Below, in pieces: positions 46,854-57,700 of a stretch of 64,000 nucleotides of DNA. A program made the position numbers and the translations under genes. Position 1 is the stretch's first letter. Each line of letters starts with the position of its first letter. Below the pieces are notes generated by a model. That model was not told where the DNA came from and did not search any database. It saw only the letters and a list, made by a program, of their open reading frames with translations. The stretch comes from UBA1765 sp045615885 (GTDB taxonomy: Bacteria; Fibrobacterota; Fibrobacteria; Fibrobacterales; Fibrobacteraceae): positions 1 to 64,000 of the forward strand of contig JAZLFR010000031.1 of assembly GCA_045615885.1 (NCBI GenBank), in the 5' to 3' direction.

Positions 46854-48752
46854 TTATTTGTCTTCCATGTCAGGCTTATGCAAAAGCTTGATTTCACGGA
46901 TAAACGACAAGTCCAAAAATTCTTCCTTTTCTTTGCCGTATTCCACGACTCTGGCGACGAATGGCGTTTGAGCCAAGCGAAGCCCAAGCACCTTGAAAGT
47001 CCGCTCCACCGGCTTTGCCAGTTTTTTTGCAGGGTCGGCAATGCGAACGGTAAAAAGCGTTGCACTCTTCTTTGCATAGCGGAGTTCCTGGACGAGAGCG
47101 GAAATATCCAAGGTTTCAAAATCCGAGCCGAACTTTTCTTGACCAGTAGCGACGCTTACCGTGCCGGAGCTTTGTTTTTTGAGCAAATAGTCCGGTGCAG
47201 TTTCTTGAGGACGGGCGATTTCAAAGGCCTTCGTCCAAGCACCGCTGGAGAGCGTCCCCTTGAATGTGCCTTCAGCATCTTCTGCAGGGGTCAATCCATA
47301 GTGGGTAAGCATCATTCGAACATCATGTTCATAGTTCGGGTTAATCAGGAATCCGTAACCAGGAATTTTTTCGTACACGAACTTCATGAACTGCGGGAAT
47401 TCAGACAAGTCGTCAAGAATAGCCTTATCTTCAATTTTCAGAACGCGAGCATCGAAGATGGATGCGCTAAAGAAAGACGCTGCCCATTCTTCAAGTGTGC
47501 TGAGCACATTTTCTGGCGGTTTGATCCAACCATAGAACTGCTTGACTTCCTGTTCCACGAATCCGGCGTGCAGCGCATTCAGGAAGGATTCCTTTTCAAA
47601 CTTGAACCGCAAATAGGTTTCATCATTTTGCACGGCAGCAAGGCAGCTTGCATAGAACAATACGCGCGGGGAAGAATTTGCGGGAGCGATCATTTCAAAA
47701 TTCGGCAGGGTCGAAATTTCAACAGACTCCGCGCCAAGTACCTTTTCTGCACGATTTTTGCCATGTTCATTAAGAACTACTGCACCTATGGTTCCGTTTT
47801 TAGCCATGTAGAAATCAACAACGCCAAGGAACCAGAGTTCACGAAGCACTCGCGGCAACTTTTCAAATGTTGCCGATTCCGCATTCTGCACAAGGCGCAC
47901 AGTCGGGTCAAGCGGCCAGAACAGTTCTATGGCCTGCTGTACCGGTACCGGTTCCCGCATAGCATTGAGCAATGCCGAAAGTTCGCCCAGTTCGCCACCG
48001 GCACGGACGCCAAGCCACCAATGGCAAAGCTCCTGATGCATGCGAAAGCCATTCTTGTTCAAAAACGGCAAAACTTCGGCAGAAAGCGTAAGCACGTCAT
48101 CGCGAACGGCAATCCACTTCATTGCTGTCAGGAACTGCAAAATAAGGACAGCCTCGTCAGCCGGAGCCTTTGCCGAAAGAGCCTTTGAGAATGTAAAAGC
48201 CGACTCGCAAATTTGCTGGGAACGGCGGTGCAATTCATTTGCACTGTTGATGCGCAGTTCGCCGAGCTTGAGCATGGCAAGCACTCGACACACATGAAAA
48301 TCCAGCAATGATTCGTAACCAAGGATTCGCTTATCATTTATTTGGCTGACTTCAATTTTTTGAGATGCAGCGAATTTAAAAGATTCCATGAACGCACGGT
48401 ACACGGAATTTTCGGCATCGCCCTCCGTGCGCCACACCAAAAAGTTCTTTGCCAAATCAAGCAGAAATTCCGTCAATTCCTTAACGCTGCCGACAGGAAC
48501 TGTCAAGCGCAATTCCTTAAAGCGAAGTCCACGACTGCCGCTACGGCAAATGAGCAAAAAAACAAGACGCTGCCATGGTTCGAACGATTCGAACAACTTA
48601 GGCAAACGTTCCGGATCGCCATAAAAAGCAGGCAATTCCTTTAAAAGGGCTGTATTGTTGACAAGTCCCTTCTTATCAAAAGTCCTTGCGTACACTTCAC
48701 GCAAGACGGACTTGTCCATATTTTCAAAAAACGATTTTTGCGATAACAACAT
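46854..48752 (-). CDS. XPB/Ssl2-type helicase-associated domain protein
   Basis: A 632-residue protein with the helicase C3 / XPB N-terminal-type domain but no helicase motor. The landmark is STLPNFEMIAPANSSPRVLF, followed by the CLAAVQNDETYLRFKFEKES stretch and FLNALHAGFV (residues about 350-410). A winged-helix-like N-terminal part (residues 20-110) and a beta-rich C-terminal part (TVRIADPAKKLAKPVERTFK) flank it. In other bacteria such proteins sit near XPB-like helicases and may take part in DNA repair. Here the neighbour 75 bases upstream is an exonuclease-DinG protein. Confidence 0.75.
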   Translation of the reverse strand: MLLSQKSFFENMDKSVLREVYARTFDKKGLVNNTALLKELPAFYGDPERLPKLFESFEPWQRLVFLLICRSGSRGLRFKELRLTVPVGSVKELTEFLLDLAKNFLVWRTEGDAENSVYRAFMESFKFAASQKIEVSQINDKRILGYESLLDFHVCRVLAMLKLGELRINSANELHRRSQQICESAFTFSKALSAKAPADEAVLILQFLTAMKWIAVRDDVLTLSAEVLPFLNKNGFRMHQELCHWWLGVRAGGELGELSALLNAMREPVPVQQAIELFWPLDPTVRLVQNAESATFEKLPRVLRELWFLGVVDFYMAKNGTIGAVVLNEHGKNRAEKVLGAESVEISTLPNFEMIAPANSSPRVLFYASCLAAVQNDETYLRFKFEKESFLNALHAGFVEQEVKQFYGWIKPPENVLSTLEEWAASFFSASIFDARVLKIEDKAILDDLSEFPQFMKFVYEKIPGYGFLINPNYEHDVRMMLTHYGLTPAEDAEGTFKGTLSSGAWTKAFEIARPQETAPDYLLKKQSSGTVSVATGQEKFGSDFETLDISALVQELRYAKKSATLFTVRIADPAKKLAKPVERTFKVLGLRLAQTPFVARVVEYGKEKEEFLDLSFIREIKLLHKPDMEDK

Positions 48753-48827
48753 AACAAATTTTTCCAGACGCCCAAATTTAGTAAAAAATCGGGGCCAGGT
48801 CTAAAATGGAATTGGAAGAAAATCGCG

Positions 48828-51530
48828 TTAAATTTGAGCGATTTGCACAGCTTCTTCGCTGGAATTTACGACTGCATGCCTAAAATTCCAAAGCTTCATG
48901 AAGGTCTTGCCATATTGTTCCGTAAGAATGCGGGAATCAAGCAAAAGAACGGTGCCGGTATCTTCTTCGGAACGGATCAAGCGGCCAATACCCTGGCGAA
49001 GGCCAAGGTAGGCTTCCGGCACAAACAGGCTCTTGAATGCATTTTCGCCAGCAGCCTTCAACGCCTCGCTCTGCGCAGCCACAAGCGGGTCGCTCGGATT
49101 CGGGAACGGAAGCTTCGGAATAATCAGCGTCCTGAGAGCATCGCCCGGCAAGTTGATGCCCTCCCAAAGCGTTTGGCAGCCAAGCAGGCACGCGCCGCGT
49201 TCCTTGCGGAACATTTCAGTCAGGCTTTCGAGCGAACCGTCTACATTCTGGCAGAGCAAAAGTTTTTTCTTCTCGGCAAAGAGCGGAGCAAGCTTTGCCT
49301 GAACTTGCAGCATGGACCCGATGCTTGTAAAGAGTACCATCGTATTTTCGGTCAGGTTCGGGAGAGTTTCTACCAGGAACTTTTCAAGGGCAGCCTGGTA
49401 ATCCGGGCCGCTCGGCTTTGGCATAAAGCTAGCCACGGCAATGGTCCTGCCCTTCGACGGCAAATTCTGTGAATAGACTTTCAGGAACGGAGCCTTTGAG
49501 GCGGGAATATTTTTATCCATGCCCATCTTTGCGACATAGTAATCGAGCGTTCCCTTTACAGAGAGCGTAGCCGATGTAAATGTCGCCGACTTGATCCATG
49601 GGTAGAACTTTTCGTTCAAGAACTTGCCGCTAAACACGGGACGAGCATTCAGGCGCACCGTATGCGGGTTGTACGGCTCTTCCAGATAGAACACCCAATC
49701 TTCGCGACCGCCCTTTACGAGGAAATCAAAATCAGAAGCTATGCGGCGAAGGTTCGAGGCAATGCCATCAAAATTTTTGGAAAGGCCAAGCTCATTGCGC
49801 ATGCGAAGCTGTTCTGCAACCTTTTCAACAGACTGGACGAACGCAGAAAGTTCCGCAGTAAACGGGCACGGGTCAGAATCAAATTCCGCATTGATGCTTT
49901 GTTTGTAGCAAAGCGAATCCGTCTTGGATTTTTGCTTCCCAAGTTTTTTGCCAAGCTTGAGTAAGAAGCGATGCAGCAGTTTTTCACTTTCGCTCACATG
50001 TTCACGGAGTTCCGCACACTCGGCATTTTCAGCTCCAAGAATTTTTTCTGCAGAAGCAATCAGCCCTTTCGTCGCATCTTTCGGCAGAATCAGTTCCTTG
50101 TCAATATTTCGCAAGTCAAAGAATCGCAGCGACCGGCCAAAGGTTTGCGACACAATGCCTGGCAGGCGGTGAGCTTCGTCAAAGACGATGTGCTCATACG
50201 TCGGGAGCAACGCGAATTCAAGCGACAAATCGGAAAGGAACAGGTTGTGATTTACAAAAATCAAATTTGAAGACGCAGCCTTGCGCTTTGCGGCAAGAGC
50301 CGGGCATTTGGAATGGAACGGGCAATTTTCGCCTTCGCAAGCGGCGGCATCGCTAGCCACTTTGTTCCAAACAATTTTATTTCGCAGATGGTTGAAGCCC
50401 GTATTTTCGCTAATGTCGCCTGTAGTTGTCTTTGCAAGCCACGGAATAAGCGTCATGAAAGTTTCCCGTTCTTCATCGGCCAAATAGAATTCCGGGGAAT
50501 TCAAGCAGGCATTGAACTTTCGCAGGCAAATGTAGTTGTTGCGGCCCTTCAGAACCATCGCGCGCAACTTGTCGCCAAAGGCATTTTGAATCAGCGGGAG
50601 TTCTTCGTTAAAGAGCTGTTCCTGCAAGGTTTTTGTGCCCGTGCTAATGAGCACGCGCTCGCCGGAGGCGGCCTTCAATGCCGCAGGCACCAGGTAGGCA
50701 AGTGACTTGCCAACGCCAGTACCCGCTTCAAGAACGGAGAGTCCGCCCTTGTACATGTTGCGTTCCACGACACTTGCAAAATCTTCCTGTGCTTCACGAA
50801 CAACATAGTTCGGCAACGTTTTTGCAAGAATGCCATTTTCCTTAAAGAATGCGGAGGCGCGCATGTTCGTTTTGGCCTGCGCAAGAGGAGCGGGCAGAGG
50901 CTCGTCATTTAATTTATACGAGAATTCAAAAGTTTCTGCAGCATCGTCAAAAACCATGGCAAGCGAAGAGCCCGAGGCAAGGCGCGCAAGCGGCATAAGC
51001 ACGCTCTTTGGCCAAGTTGCCATTTCTTCTACGCAGCGCACCAAAAGGTCGCCACAGGCTTCAGCATCTGGCAGCGCACGGTGCGCTGTCGAGCGTTCAA
51101 TGCCTAGCGCCTTTACCAAAGTTTCAAGCTTGTGGTTTGGCACATCTTGGAACGCAATGCGAGAAACCGTAAGCGTATCGATTACCGGCTGGTTTTCAAA
51201 GGCAATGCCGACCTTGGCAAATTCGGCGGTCAAAAAATGATGGTCGAACTGGGCGTTGTGAGCGACAATCGGATAATCGCCAATAAACTTTCTAATGGAG
51301 CCCGCAAGCGTCGCAAAATCGCTTGCATCTTCAAGCATCGACGCATCAATTCCCGTAAGCTTCGCAATGAATGGGCGAAGTTCCTTGGATGGCTTTACAA
51401 TGTAATCCAAAGAATCCGTCTTCTTTCCATTTTCAAATCGTACAAGCGCAACTTCAATAATCTGGTCTTTGTCAAAATCGAGGCCTGTGGTTTCTAGGTC
51501 AAGTGCTATGTAGATTTCTGGGAGTTTCAT
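48828..51530 (-). CDS. dinG: DnaQ-type exonuclease fused to DinG-family helicase
   Basis: A 900-residue fusion. The N-terminal DEDDh 3'-5' exonuclease (about 1-170) has DLETTG (D11, E13), HNAQFDHHFL and HRALPDAEA (H150, D155). The superfamily 2 XPD/DinG helicase has Walker A EAGTGVGKS (268-276), four iron-sulfur cysteines (C335, C398, C403, C409), DEAH at 451-454 (VFDEAHRLPG) and C-terminal motifs LLGCQTLWEGINLPGDALR and LRQGIGRLIRSEEDTG. The same architecture occurs in DinG of Bacillus and Staphylococcus, where helicase activity can be lost, but the Fe-S cysteines here suggest an active helicase. Probably resolves R-loops or forked DNA. Confidence 0.93.
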   Translation of the reverse strand: MKLPEIYIALDLETTGLDFDKDQIIEVALVRFENGKKTDSLDYIVKPSKELRPFIAKLTGIDASMLEDASDFATLAGSIRKFIGDYPIVAHNAQFDHHFLTAEFAKVGIAFENQPVIDTLTVSRIAFQDVPNHKLETLVKALGIERSTAHRALPDAEACGDLLVRCVEEMATWPKSVLMPLARLASGSSLAMVFDDAAETFEFSYKLNDEPLPAPLAQAKTNMRASAFFKENGILAKTLPNYVVREAQEDFASVVERNMYKGGLSVLEAGTGVGKSLAYLVPAALKAASGERVLISTGTKTLQEQLFNEELPLIQNAFGDKLRAMVLKGRNNYICLRKFNACLNSPEFYLADEERETFMTLIPWLAKTTTGDISENTGFNHLRNKIVWNKVASDAAACEGENCPFHSKCPALAAKRKAASSNLIFVNHNLFLSDLSLEFALLPTYEHIVFDEAHRLPGIVSQTFGRSLRFFDLRNIDKELILPKDATKGLIASAEKILGAENAECAELREHVSESEKLLHRFLLKLGKKLGKQKSKTDSLCYKQSINAEFDSDPCPFTAELSAFVQSVEKVAEQLRMRNELGLSKNFDGIASNLRRIASDFDFLVKGGREDWVFYLEEPYNPHTVRLNARPVFSGKFLNEKFYPWIKSATFTSATLSVKGTLDYYVAKMGMDKNIPASKAPFLKVYSQNLPSKGRTIAVASFMPKPSGPDYQAALEKFLVETLPNLTENTMVLFTSIGSMLQVQAKLAPLFAEKKKLLLCQNVDGSLESLTEMFRKERGACLLGCQTLWEGINLPGDALRTLIIPKLPFPNPSDPLVAAQSEALKAAGENAFKSLFVPEAYLGLRQGIGRLIRSEEDTGTVLLLDSRILTEQYGKTFMKLWNFRHAVVNSSEEAVQIAQI

Positions 51531-51533
51531 TTT

Positions 51534-53282
51534 CTATTCCTGCGGAAGTGTCGGGAGCGTAATCAAATTTTCCAAAACGTTATCGCCATTCGACAGAACA
51601 AGTGTATCTACCGGAGAACGCCACGGTTTAGCTTTTACAAAAGGTTCCAAAGAGCCTGCATCAATCCGTCCTAGTTCCGTGCCATGGTAGTATTCCACGA
51701 TATATTTGCCTTCAAGCAAATTGTTGAATTCAAAAGATCCGGCTGCACTGCATACCGTATCACGGTAAACGCCAGTTTCTACGGAGCGGAGCATTACATA
51801 AGTCGAAGCATTGCCGCCTGGAATAGAACCTGTCAGTTTTGCAATGCGCAACTTCTTTACCGTTTCAAAAGACACGATCCGTTTGAACTTCGTTTCGACA
51901 ACAGTATCTCTGAACCCGGTGCTATCCGGCAAGGCAAGCGTAGTATCCTGGTATTCCTGAAGCATGGTCACAGGAGCGTCCATCGGAAAGTCCTTTACTG
52001 GGCGCACAAGGAATGTCACCGCATTTTCACGTACGGCAGTCGCCTTTACCGTATCTTTCAGGAATGTAAAATACAGCTTGTCGCCAATGGAATCCCCGAC
52101 AACCGGCTTGTTATAAACCAGCTTCACGTTTTCTTCCACAAATACATTTTTTGAGCCGCTAGAGGGAACTGTTTCCGAAATTACCGGCGGTAGCGTATCG
52201 GATTTCATTTCATTCCAGGTAAATTCAAAGGCATTGCGCGTAGTATCCAGATTGCGGTGCAAAGAATCTACGGCAACATTGCACTGGAATGTATAAACGG
52301 AATCTGCCTTCGGCGCAGGATCGAAATGGAATGCCGGCAACGCCGTTTTTGCAGCGACAAAGCGGGCAGCCGCCCTGAGCGTATCCCTTCCAGAAAACAG
52401 GAAACAATCCGTGAGAGAATCAATAAGAACCGGCCTGTTAAACACGGCTTGCAAAATGCTTGCTCCGGTCTGTCTTACGGAATCAAGTTCCACAAGCGAG
52501 GTGTCCATTGTTGCAAGCGGAATCCAGAGGGAATCCGTAAAGAGCGAATCGAAAGCAATTTCGCCTACAACGCCAGCGTCTTCATCAGAAATTTCCAAAC
52601 GGCGGTTCCCGTTTTTGTCAAGGAACGCAATGACCCCATAGCGGCCAGCATGCAGGCCTATCAACTTGAAGTAGCCATTGCTATCGGACTGCGTAACAAA
52701 CTGCGGAATTTCCTTGGTAAAGCGAGGGAATGTATCTGGCCCCACAAGCGTAGAATCGCGGTACTTGTTCAAGTAGCTGCGGTGCTCACGTTCTTCGCCA
52801 ATCGGGTAAAGTGCGATGCTCGGGTACTGTTTTGCCTTGAACATTTCTGGCGTAACTTTTACGCGACCAACCATGTAGAGCGAATCTATCGTCTTGCCAG
52901 TAGAAAAAGACATCTGGAACGGAGCAGCAAGCGCATTGCCGTGCAAATCCTTGAGAGTAGTTCCAATGGTCAATGTATAGGTCGTGTTTTCGTCGAGCGG
53001 GGAGCGTGAGGTAATTTCAAGTTCGTCTCCATCCACTTCCAGACGGATCTTCTTTTCGAGCGGGGGCGAAATGGTCACGGCGCTGCGTGGAACGTTTGTT
53101 GCAATCCATTCATCGAACTTCAACTTTACGTAAAGTTCCTCCGGCAAGTTCGTTGAATTCGGGGCCGGGTACACACCCGCCACGCGAGGCGGCAATTTGT
53201 CTTCCGGGCCGCCCGAAGGCGCCACTTGCGTAGCGCAAGCAGCAAACAGCAAAACCAGAAAGAACAAATAGCAGTATTTCAT
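51534..53282 (-). CDS. Ig-like (Big_5) domain lipoprotein
   Basis: A 582-residue lipoprotein (MKYCYLFFLVLLFAAC, Cys16). Right after the lipobox comes APSGGPEDKLPPRVAGVYPA, then a Big_5/SbsA Ig-like domain (about 25-135, with STNLPEELYVKLKFDEWI and TYTLTIGTTLKDLHGNALAA). A carboxypeptidase-regulatory-like fold follows (GYFKLIGLHAGRYGVIAFLD), then a second Ig-like domain near residue 370 (SGSKNVFVEENVKLVYNKPV). Similar lipoproteins are conserved in Bacteroidetes. It lies two genes downstream of sprA on the same strand, so an outer-membrane role is likely. The last gene, dinG, starts 4 bases later and may be co-transcribed. Confidence 0.82.
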   Translation of the reverse strand: MKYCYLFFLVLLFAACATQVAPSGGPEDKLPPRVAGVYPAPNSTNLPEELYVKLKFDEWIATNVPRSAVTISPPLEKKIRLEVDGDELEITSRSPLDENTTYTLTIGTTLKDLHGNALAAPFQMSFSTGKTIDSLYMVGRVKVTPEMFKAKQYPSIALYPIGEEREHRSYLNKYRDSTLVGPDTFPRFTKEIPQFVTQSDSNGYFKLIGLHAGRYGVIAFLDKNGNRRLEISDEDAGVVGEIAFDSLFTDSLWIPLATMDTSLVELDSVRQTGASILQAVFNRPVLIDSLTDCFLFSGRDTLRAAARFVAAKTALPAFHFDPAPKADSVYTFQCNVAVDSLHRNLDTTRNAFEFTWNEMKSDTLPPVISETVPSSGSKNVFVEENVKLVYNKPVVGDSIGDKLYFTFLKDTVKATAVRENAVTFLVRPVKDFPMDAPVTMLQEYQDTTLALPDSTGFRDTVVETKFKRIVSFETVKKLRIAKLTGSIPGGNASTYVMLRSVETGVYRDTVCSAAGSFEFNNLLEGKYIVEYYHGTELGRIDAGSLEPFVKAKPWRSPVDTLVLSNGDNVLENLITLPTLPQE

Positions 53283-53346
53283 AATTAGATGCAAGAGCAA
53301 GAAGCAAGAGGCAAGAATGTAGGCTGCATTCTGAATTCCTAACAAC

Positions 53347-54696
53347 CTATATTAAATGAATGATCTTACCAATTCTAGAGTAACGGATTTTGAACGGAAT
53401 GGAGAACCAGCTAATCGGGTTTGCAAAGCTAAAGCTCTGGTCGTCATTTTCAAACGAGAAATAGACAACAAAAGCCTTTGCCTTTATGTTGCGGCTAGCG
53501 ACAAAGCCCCAGTAACGGCTATCGGCAGAATTGTCGCGGTTGTCACCCATCATAAAATAGACCGGAGCCTGCACTACATATTCGTGCACTTCCTTGCCAT
53601 CTACCAAAATGCGGCGTGTAAATTCAAACTTGTCTTTGTGCGATGTTTCGCTTGCGCAGCTATCGCCTTCGCAAGCCGCAGAGTCTGCATTCATCGCGGC
53701 GTTTTCATGTTCAGCAACCAGGGCTTTCAAATTGTTTTCCAGGTCGCCAAGCTGCGAGCCTTCAAAATTCGTGTAAGAAACTGGTCGCGTAAATCCATCG
53801 TAATGAGCATTCGGGTCAAGCAGCGGCAAAAAGCCGGTACGAGCATAGGCCTTGAAAATCTTGAATGCAATCGGAGCCGTCACGGTATCGCCCTGACGGA
53901 GCGAAACGCCCACGGCACGCTTTGCGGCCAAAGCTTCGTTCAGCAAAAGGCCACGATCGCTTTCGACAGGAACCTTGAAGTTTTCAAAGACCCATTCATT
54001 GCCATTCACCCCGTTTACCTTCAGATCCAAATCGAGTTCAATGCGCTGTTCCGGATTTTCCTGCACCATGAGGGAACGCACGCGCCACAAATCCACAAGG
54101 GAAAGCGAATCCAGTTTCAGCGTATCGCCCATATTCGGAACTTTAAGTGCAGGCAAATTATCGCGCGGAGAATTCGTACGGAAAGATGCCGTGTACTTGC
54201 CTCGGCCAGGCAGTTCCTGGCGCACGCCATTTACATGCAAAACGCCTTCACGCACCTCAAGGGTATCGCCGCTCACGCCTACGCAACGCTTAATGAAATC
54301 CTTCGGGCCATCGGCATAGTGCACCAGATGCGGACTACCGTTTTGTGGATTGGAATCCCAGTAGAAATTGCCGAACATGAGCGCGTTAGCCAAATGCGTG
54401 TAACGCTTTGCATCGTAATCAGGGTACTCCGGGTCGCCCGGGTATCTAAAAATAACGACATCGCCGCGTTCCGGCGGAGCGATTGCCGGGAACTTGGAAT
54501 TCGAAAACGGAACCGGCGAGCCATACACAAACTTCAGGCCGAGCAAAAAGTCCCCAGTCAAAAGGGAATCTTCCATGGAACCGCTCGGAATTTGGAACGC
54601 CTGGATTACATACTGGATTACAATCAAAGCAAGGGCCACCGGCATCACTATTTCGCGGCCGATCCCTAGCAAAATTTTTTTCACAGGATTCTTCAT
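53347..54696 (-). CDS. lepB: Signal peptidase I
   Basis: A 449-residue S26 serine protease that removes Sec signal peptides. One N-terminal membrane helix leads into QIPSGSMEDSLLTGD (catalytic Ser in PSGSM). The catalytic Lys is in KDFIKRCVGVSGDTL, and the C-terminal box is VYFMMGDNRDNSADSRYWGF. At 449 residues it is longer than E. coli LepB (324), with a large insert between the Lys region and the last box, as seen in Bacteroidetes-type enzymes. It follows sprA by 8 bases. Confidence 0.95.
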   Translation of the reverse strand: MKNPVKKILLGIGREIVMPVALALIVIQYVIQAFQIPSGSMEDSLLTGDFLLGLKFVYGSPVPFSNSKFPAIAPPERGDVVIFRYPGDPEYPDYDAKRYTHLANALMFGNFYWDSNPQNGSPHLVHYADGPKDFIKRCVGVSGDTLEVREGVLHVNGVRQELPGRGKYTASFRTNSPRDNLPALKVPNMGDTLKLDSLSLVDLWRVRSLMVQENPEQRIELDLDLKVNGVNGNEWVFENFKVPVESDRGLLLNEALAAKRAVGVSLRQGDTVTAPIAFKIFKAYARTGFLPLLDPNAHYDGFTRPVSYTNFEGSQLGDLENNLKALVAEHENAAMNADSAACEGDSCASETSHKDKFEFTRRILVDGKEVHEYVVQAPVYFMMGDNRDNSADSRYWGFVASRNIKAKAFVVYFSFENDDQSFSFANPISWFSIPFKIRYSRIGKIIHLI

Positions 54697-54704
54697 TTTA
54701 GACC

Positions 54705-57700
54705 TTAATTAAATCTAAGCATCATGGCAAGTTCAAACTGAAGGATCCTACGGATATGAGCTGTTTCATCATCCAGCTTTTCGTGAATCTGCCTATACTC
54801 GATATATGCACTCGTAGATACGATTTTATTGAACTGGTAAGCGGCGCTCGGTCGCAAGAACCATTCATGCGTGCGGGACGGCACGGTACGTTCCGTAAGT
54901 TCAAGCTTCGGGTTGTAAGCTGTCGCCACGGAGCCATCTTCCATTTTAAATCTTCTGAACACTCCGTCCGTACCGCTATCCTCTACCCACATGTCATAGC
55001 CTTCGACAGGATCATAATAGCGGCGAATGGTCTTGGTAAAGTCATAGCCTGCAGTAAACTTCACGTCAATATCATTGTCAAGCTTTATGTACCAGCGCCA
55101 CAGCTGGAATCCGCGCTTCGTCTTGATCGGGTAGATAATGGTAAAGTCATCTCCGATGTTGAATGCATAATCCTTATAGAGCGATGTATGGATCCACGGA
55201 GTTTCCCAGAAATACTTGCTCGTGTCAGAAATATCTTCCACTTCCGCCGGGAAGTTCGTCTGCGAAATCACTTCTTCCTTCGGACGGCGGTCCGTATGAT
55301 CATACTTCAAGCGAACCGCATTGTCAATGCGCATGTTGTTCTGCAGCAAGAAGGAAAGTCGGACGAGCGGATTGAAGTTCCACTGGGTAGACCAGGAGTC
55401 TTCTGCGCTCTGGAACGGTTTCACGGAACGGGTATAAGTGTAATCTACGCGGTGCGTGGAACTTACACTCTTGAAACCATTCAAGAAGCCGACGCGCTGC
55501 GAGAAGTTCGGAATAGAAACTCCGATTCCCCATTTCGGCCAAACCAGGGTACTATCCGTGTAAAGCGGATATTCCCTGGACTGCGAGAAGTCCTGCTTCC
55601 ATTGCAAATCACCCGTGACCGCAATGTCCCAGAACGGAAGCGTAATGCCCGTAGAAAGCTGCAAGGACCTGGAAACGCTATGCGTAAAGTTGCCCTGGTA
55701 TACGAGCGTATCTACATGCCTGTTCCTGTATTCGGCAAAGTCCCTGTAGTCATCGCGATGGTCGAGGCCCATGTCGCCAGAAACAATGTTCCAAAGTCCA
55801 CGATTCTTGTAACCGTTACCGATACCCAAGCCATACAGGTAGTATTCAAACGGAGTCACACCCTGTTCTTCATTCAACTGGGCAAGCGTAAAGTTTTCGC
55901 CATTTGTAGTAAGGTTCGTCGTCCATGTTGCACGAATTTCGCGCCAACGGATTTTCTCTAGGAACTTCTGCGCAGCATTGCCACGGCCAAACAGCTCCAT
56001 AAAGCTGATAAGCCTGAATGTCGGCATGAACTCAAAACGGTTCGTCTGGGAAATTGTCCAGTAGTTCTGATCCACCATGGTTTCATCGCGCAAGCTGAAA
56101 TCATCTGGAATCGTCTTCTGTTGCGTAAAGTTCGTGCTGAAATTAAAGTTCATCGGCAGGAACGGAATGATATTCGGCGTAAAGTTCACCGTAAACTGAC
56201 GCGTGCGAGCTCTTTCATGCTTCAAGATACCGTATTCCGGGCCGTAATCACGATGGCCAACACTATCAACCTTGTAGAAAACAGTCGTGTCGTAAATAAT
56301 TTTGTAAGAGTTCGGATTCTGCAAATCGATTGTCATCGTGTCGCCGTTTGCATTCAACTGCGGAATCGTATCGCGCGGAATTGCAACGATACTATCTGCA
56401 GAAACATAAACCTTGCGATCCGTATGGTCGTATGCAAAAATGTCATCTGCGGCAAACAGGCTGCCGTCGCGGCTCGTAAAGAAGTTTTCCTTGACAAACG
56501 ATTCCCTATCCTTCAACATGTCGCGCTTGATGTTGATGCTGTAGCTTGTGTTAAGGAACGAGAAAATGTTCCAGCGAATATTTGCCTTGTGAGTCAAATC
56601 GGCAGTATAGGTAACAACCCTGTCAACCTGCGGTTCTACAAAGTCCGGGTCACGTTCCTGGTCCACATAGCGCACATAGCTAAAGTCAAAGAGAGTCAAG
56701 TCAAAGGTCTGCGGCCACGGTTCAAACGGTGAATCGGCAAGAGGCTTGAGCAGTTTGAAGGTTCCGAGGGAAGAGAACGGTTTATAGGCAAATTTGTTGA
56801 ATGTACCAAGCTTATACTCAATCACCGTGCGGTAGGAATAAGTAGAGTCAGCATTTATGGCGGAGCGACCTTCCGTTTCGTTGTATGAATAGCTGAATGC
56901 CGGACGTTCCAAGAAAATCTGCGTTACATATTCCTGCAGCAGATTATCGTCAGGTGAGTAATCCTTGCTATAGCTAATGCTGATGTTCCTGTTCTTCGAA
57001 TAGGATTCATACCCCTTGGCAGCAGCCCTGTCGCGAAGTCTCTGTTCTTCGGATTCAGTGGTCACGGCAAGCTTTCGCTGCACCATGTCTTCCATAAGGT
57101 CGTTCAGGTATTCACGCTCCAAAAGCATGTCGTCGGTCGGCTTCATGTACGGGCGCTTCGTTGTGCTGGAATAGCCCATGCCGAGCGGAATATGGAAACC
57201 ATGTTCATCGGGGAAGAACTTGTTCAAGCTGAAATTCACGTCGCCAGCGACATCGAGCTGAGACGCTGCGTCAGAGAGCTTTGGCTTCGGGGAGCCGCCG
57301 TCGGCAGAATTCAAAGTGGCAAAGTCACCATCCTGGTAGCGCATCGTTCCAGATACAGTGACAAAGTCAGAGAAGTTCAACTGGCCACCAACACGGGCTG
57401 CATAGCCCCAATCCGTATCCATGCCGGAAAGGCGCAAATCGTCAATCCAGAACGTACCCTTCAGATCGTTCGTAGAGGCATCGTCATCGGCAATGATTAC
57501 AAAGCGAATCCAGTCCACGGAAGTTAGTGACGGATTACCCACCAAGCGGAGCTTTTCGGCGCGAGCACCACCAAGATCCTTTTCGACAGGTTCCAGGTAA
57601 GGCGGCTTTCGACCGATCTTCAAATTCGTCCAGTCAGAAATGTCAAGTTCAAAGGCGTTGTCGAGCCAGTTCTTTTCATGGCAGTCAGAAACGCGTTCCG

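Noticed and set aside
46878..48188. 436-codon open frame antisense to the helicase-associated gene
   Set aside because: Cys/Phe-rich shadow with no recognisable motif.
53356..54669. 437-codon open frame antisense to lepB
   Set aside because: Shadow of lepB, without domain or ribosome site.
54756..55961. 401-codon open frame antisense to sprA
   Set aside because: Arg/Val-rich shadow of the sprA barrel; no family features.
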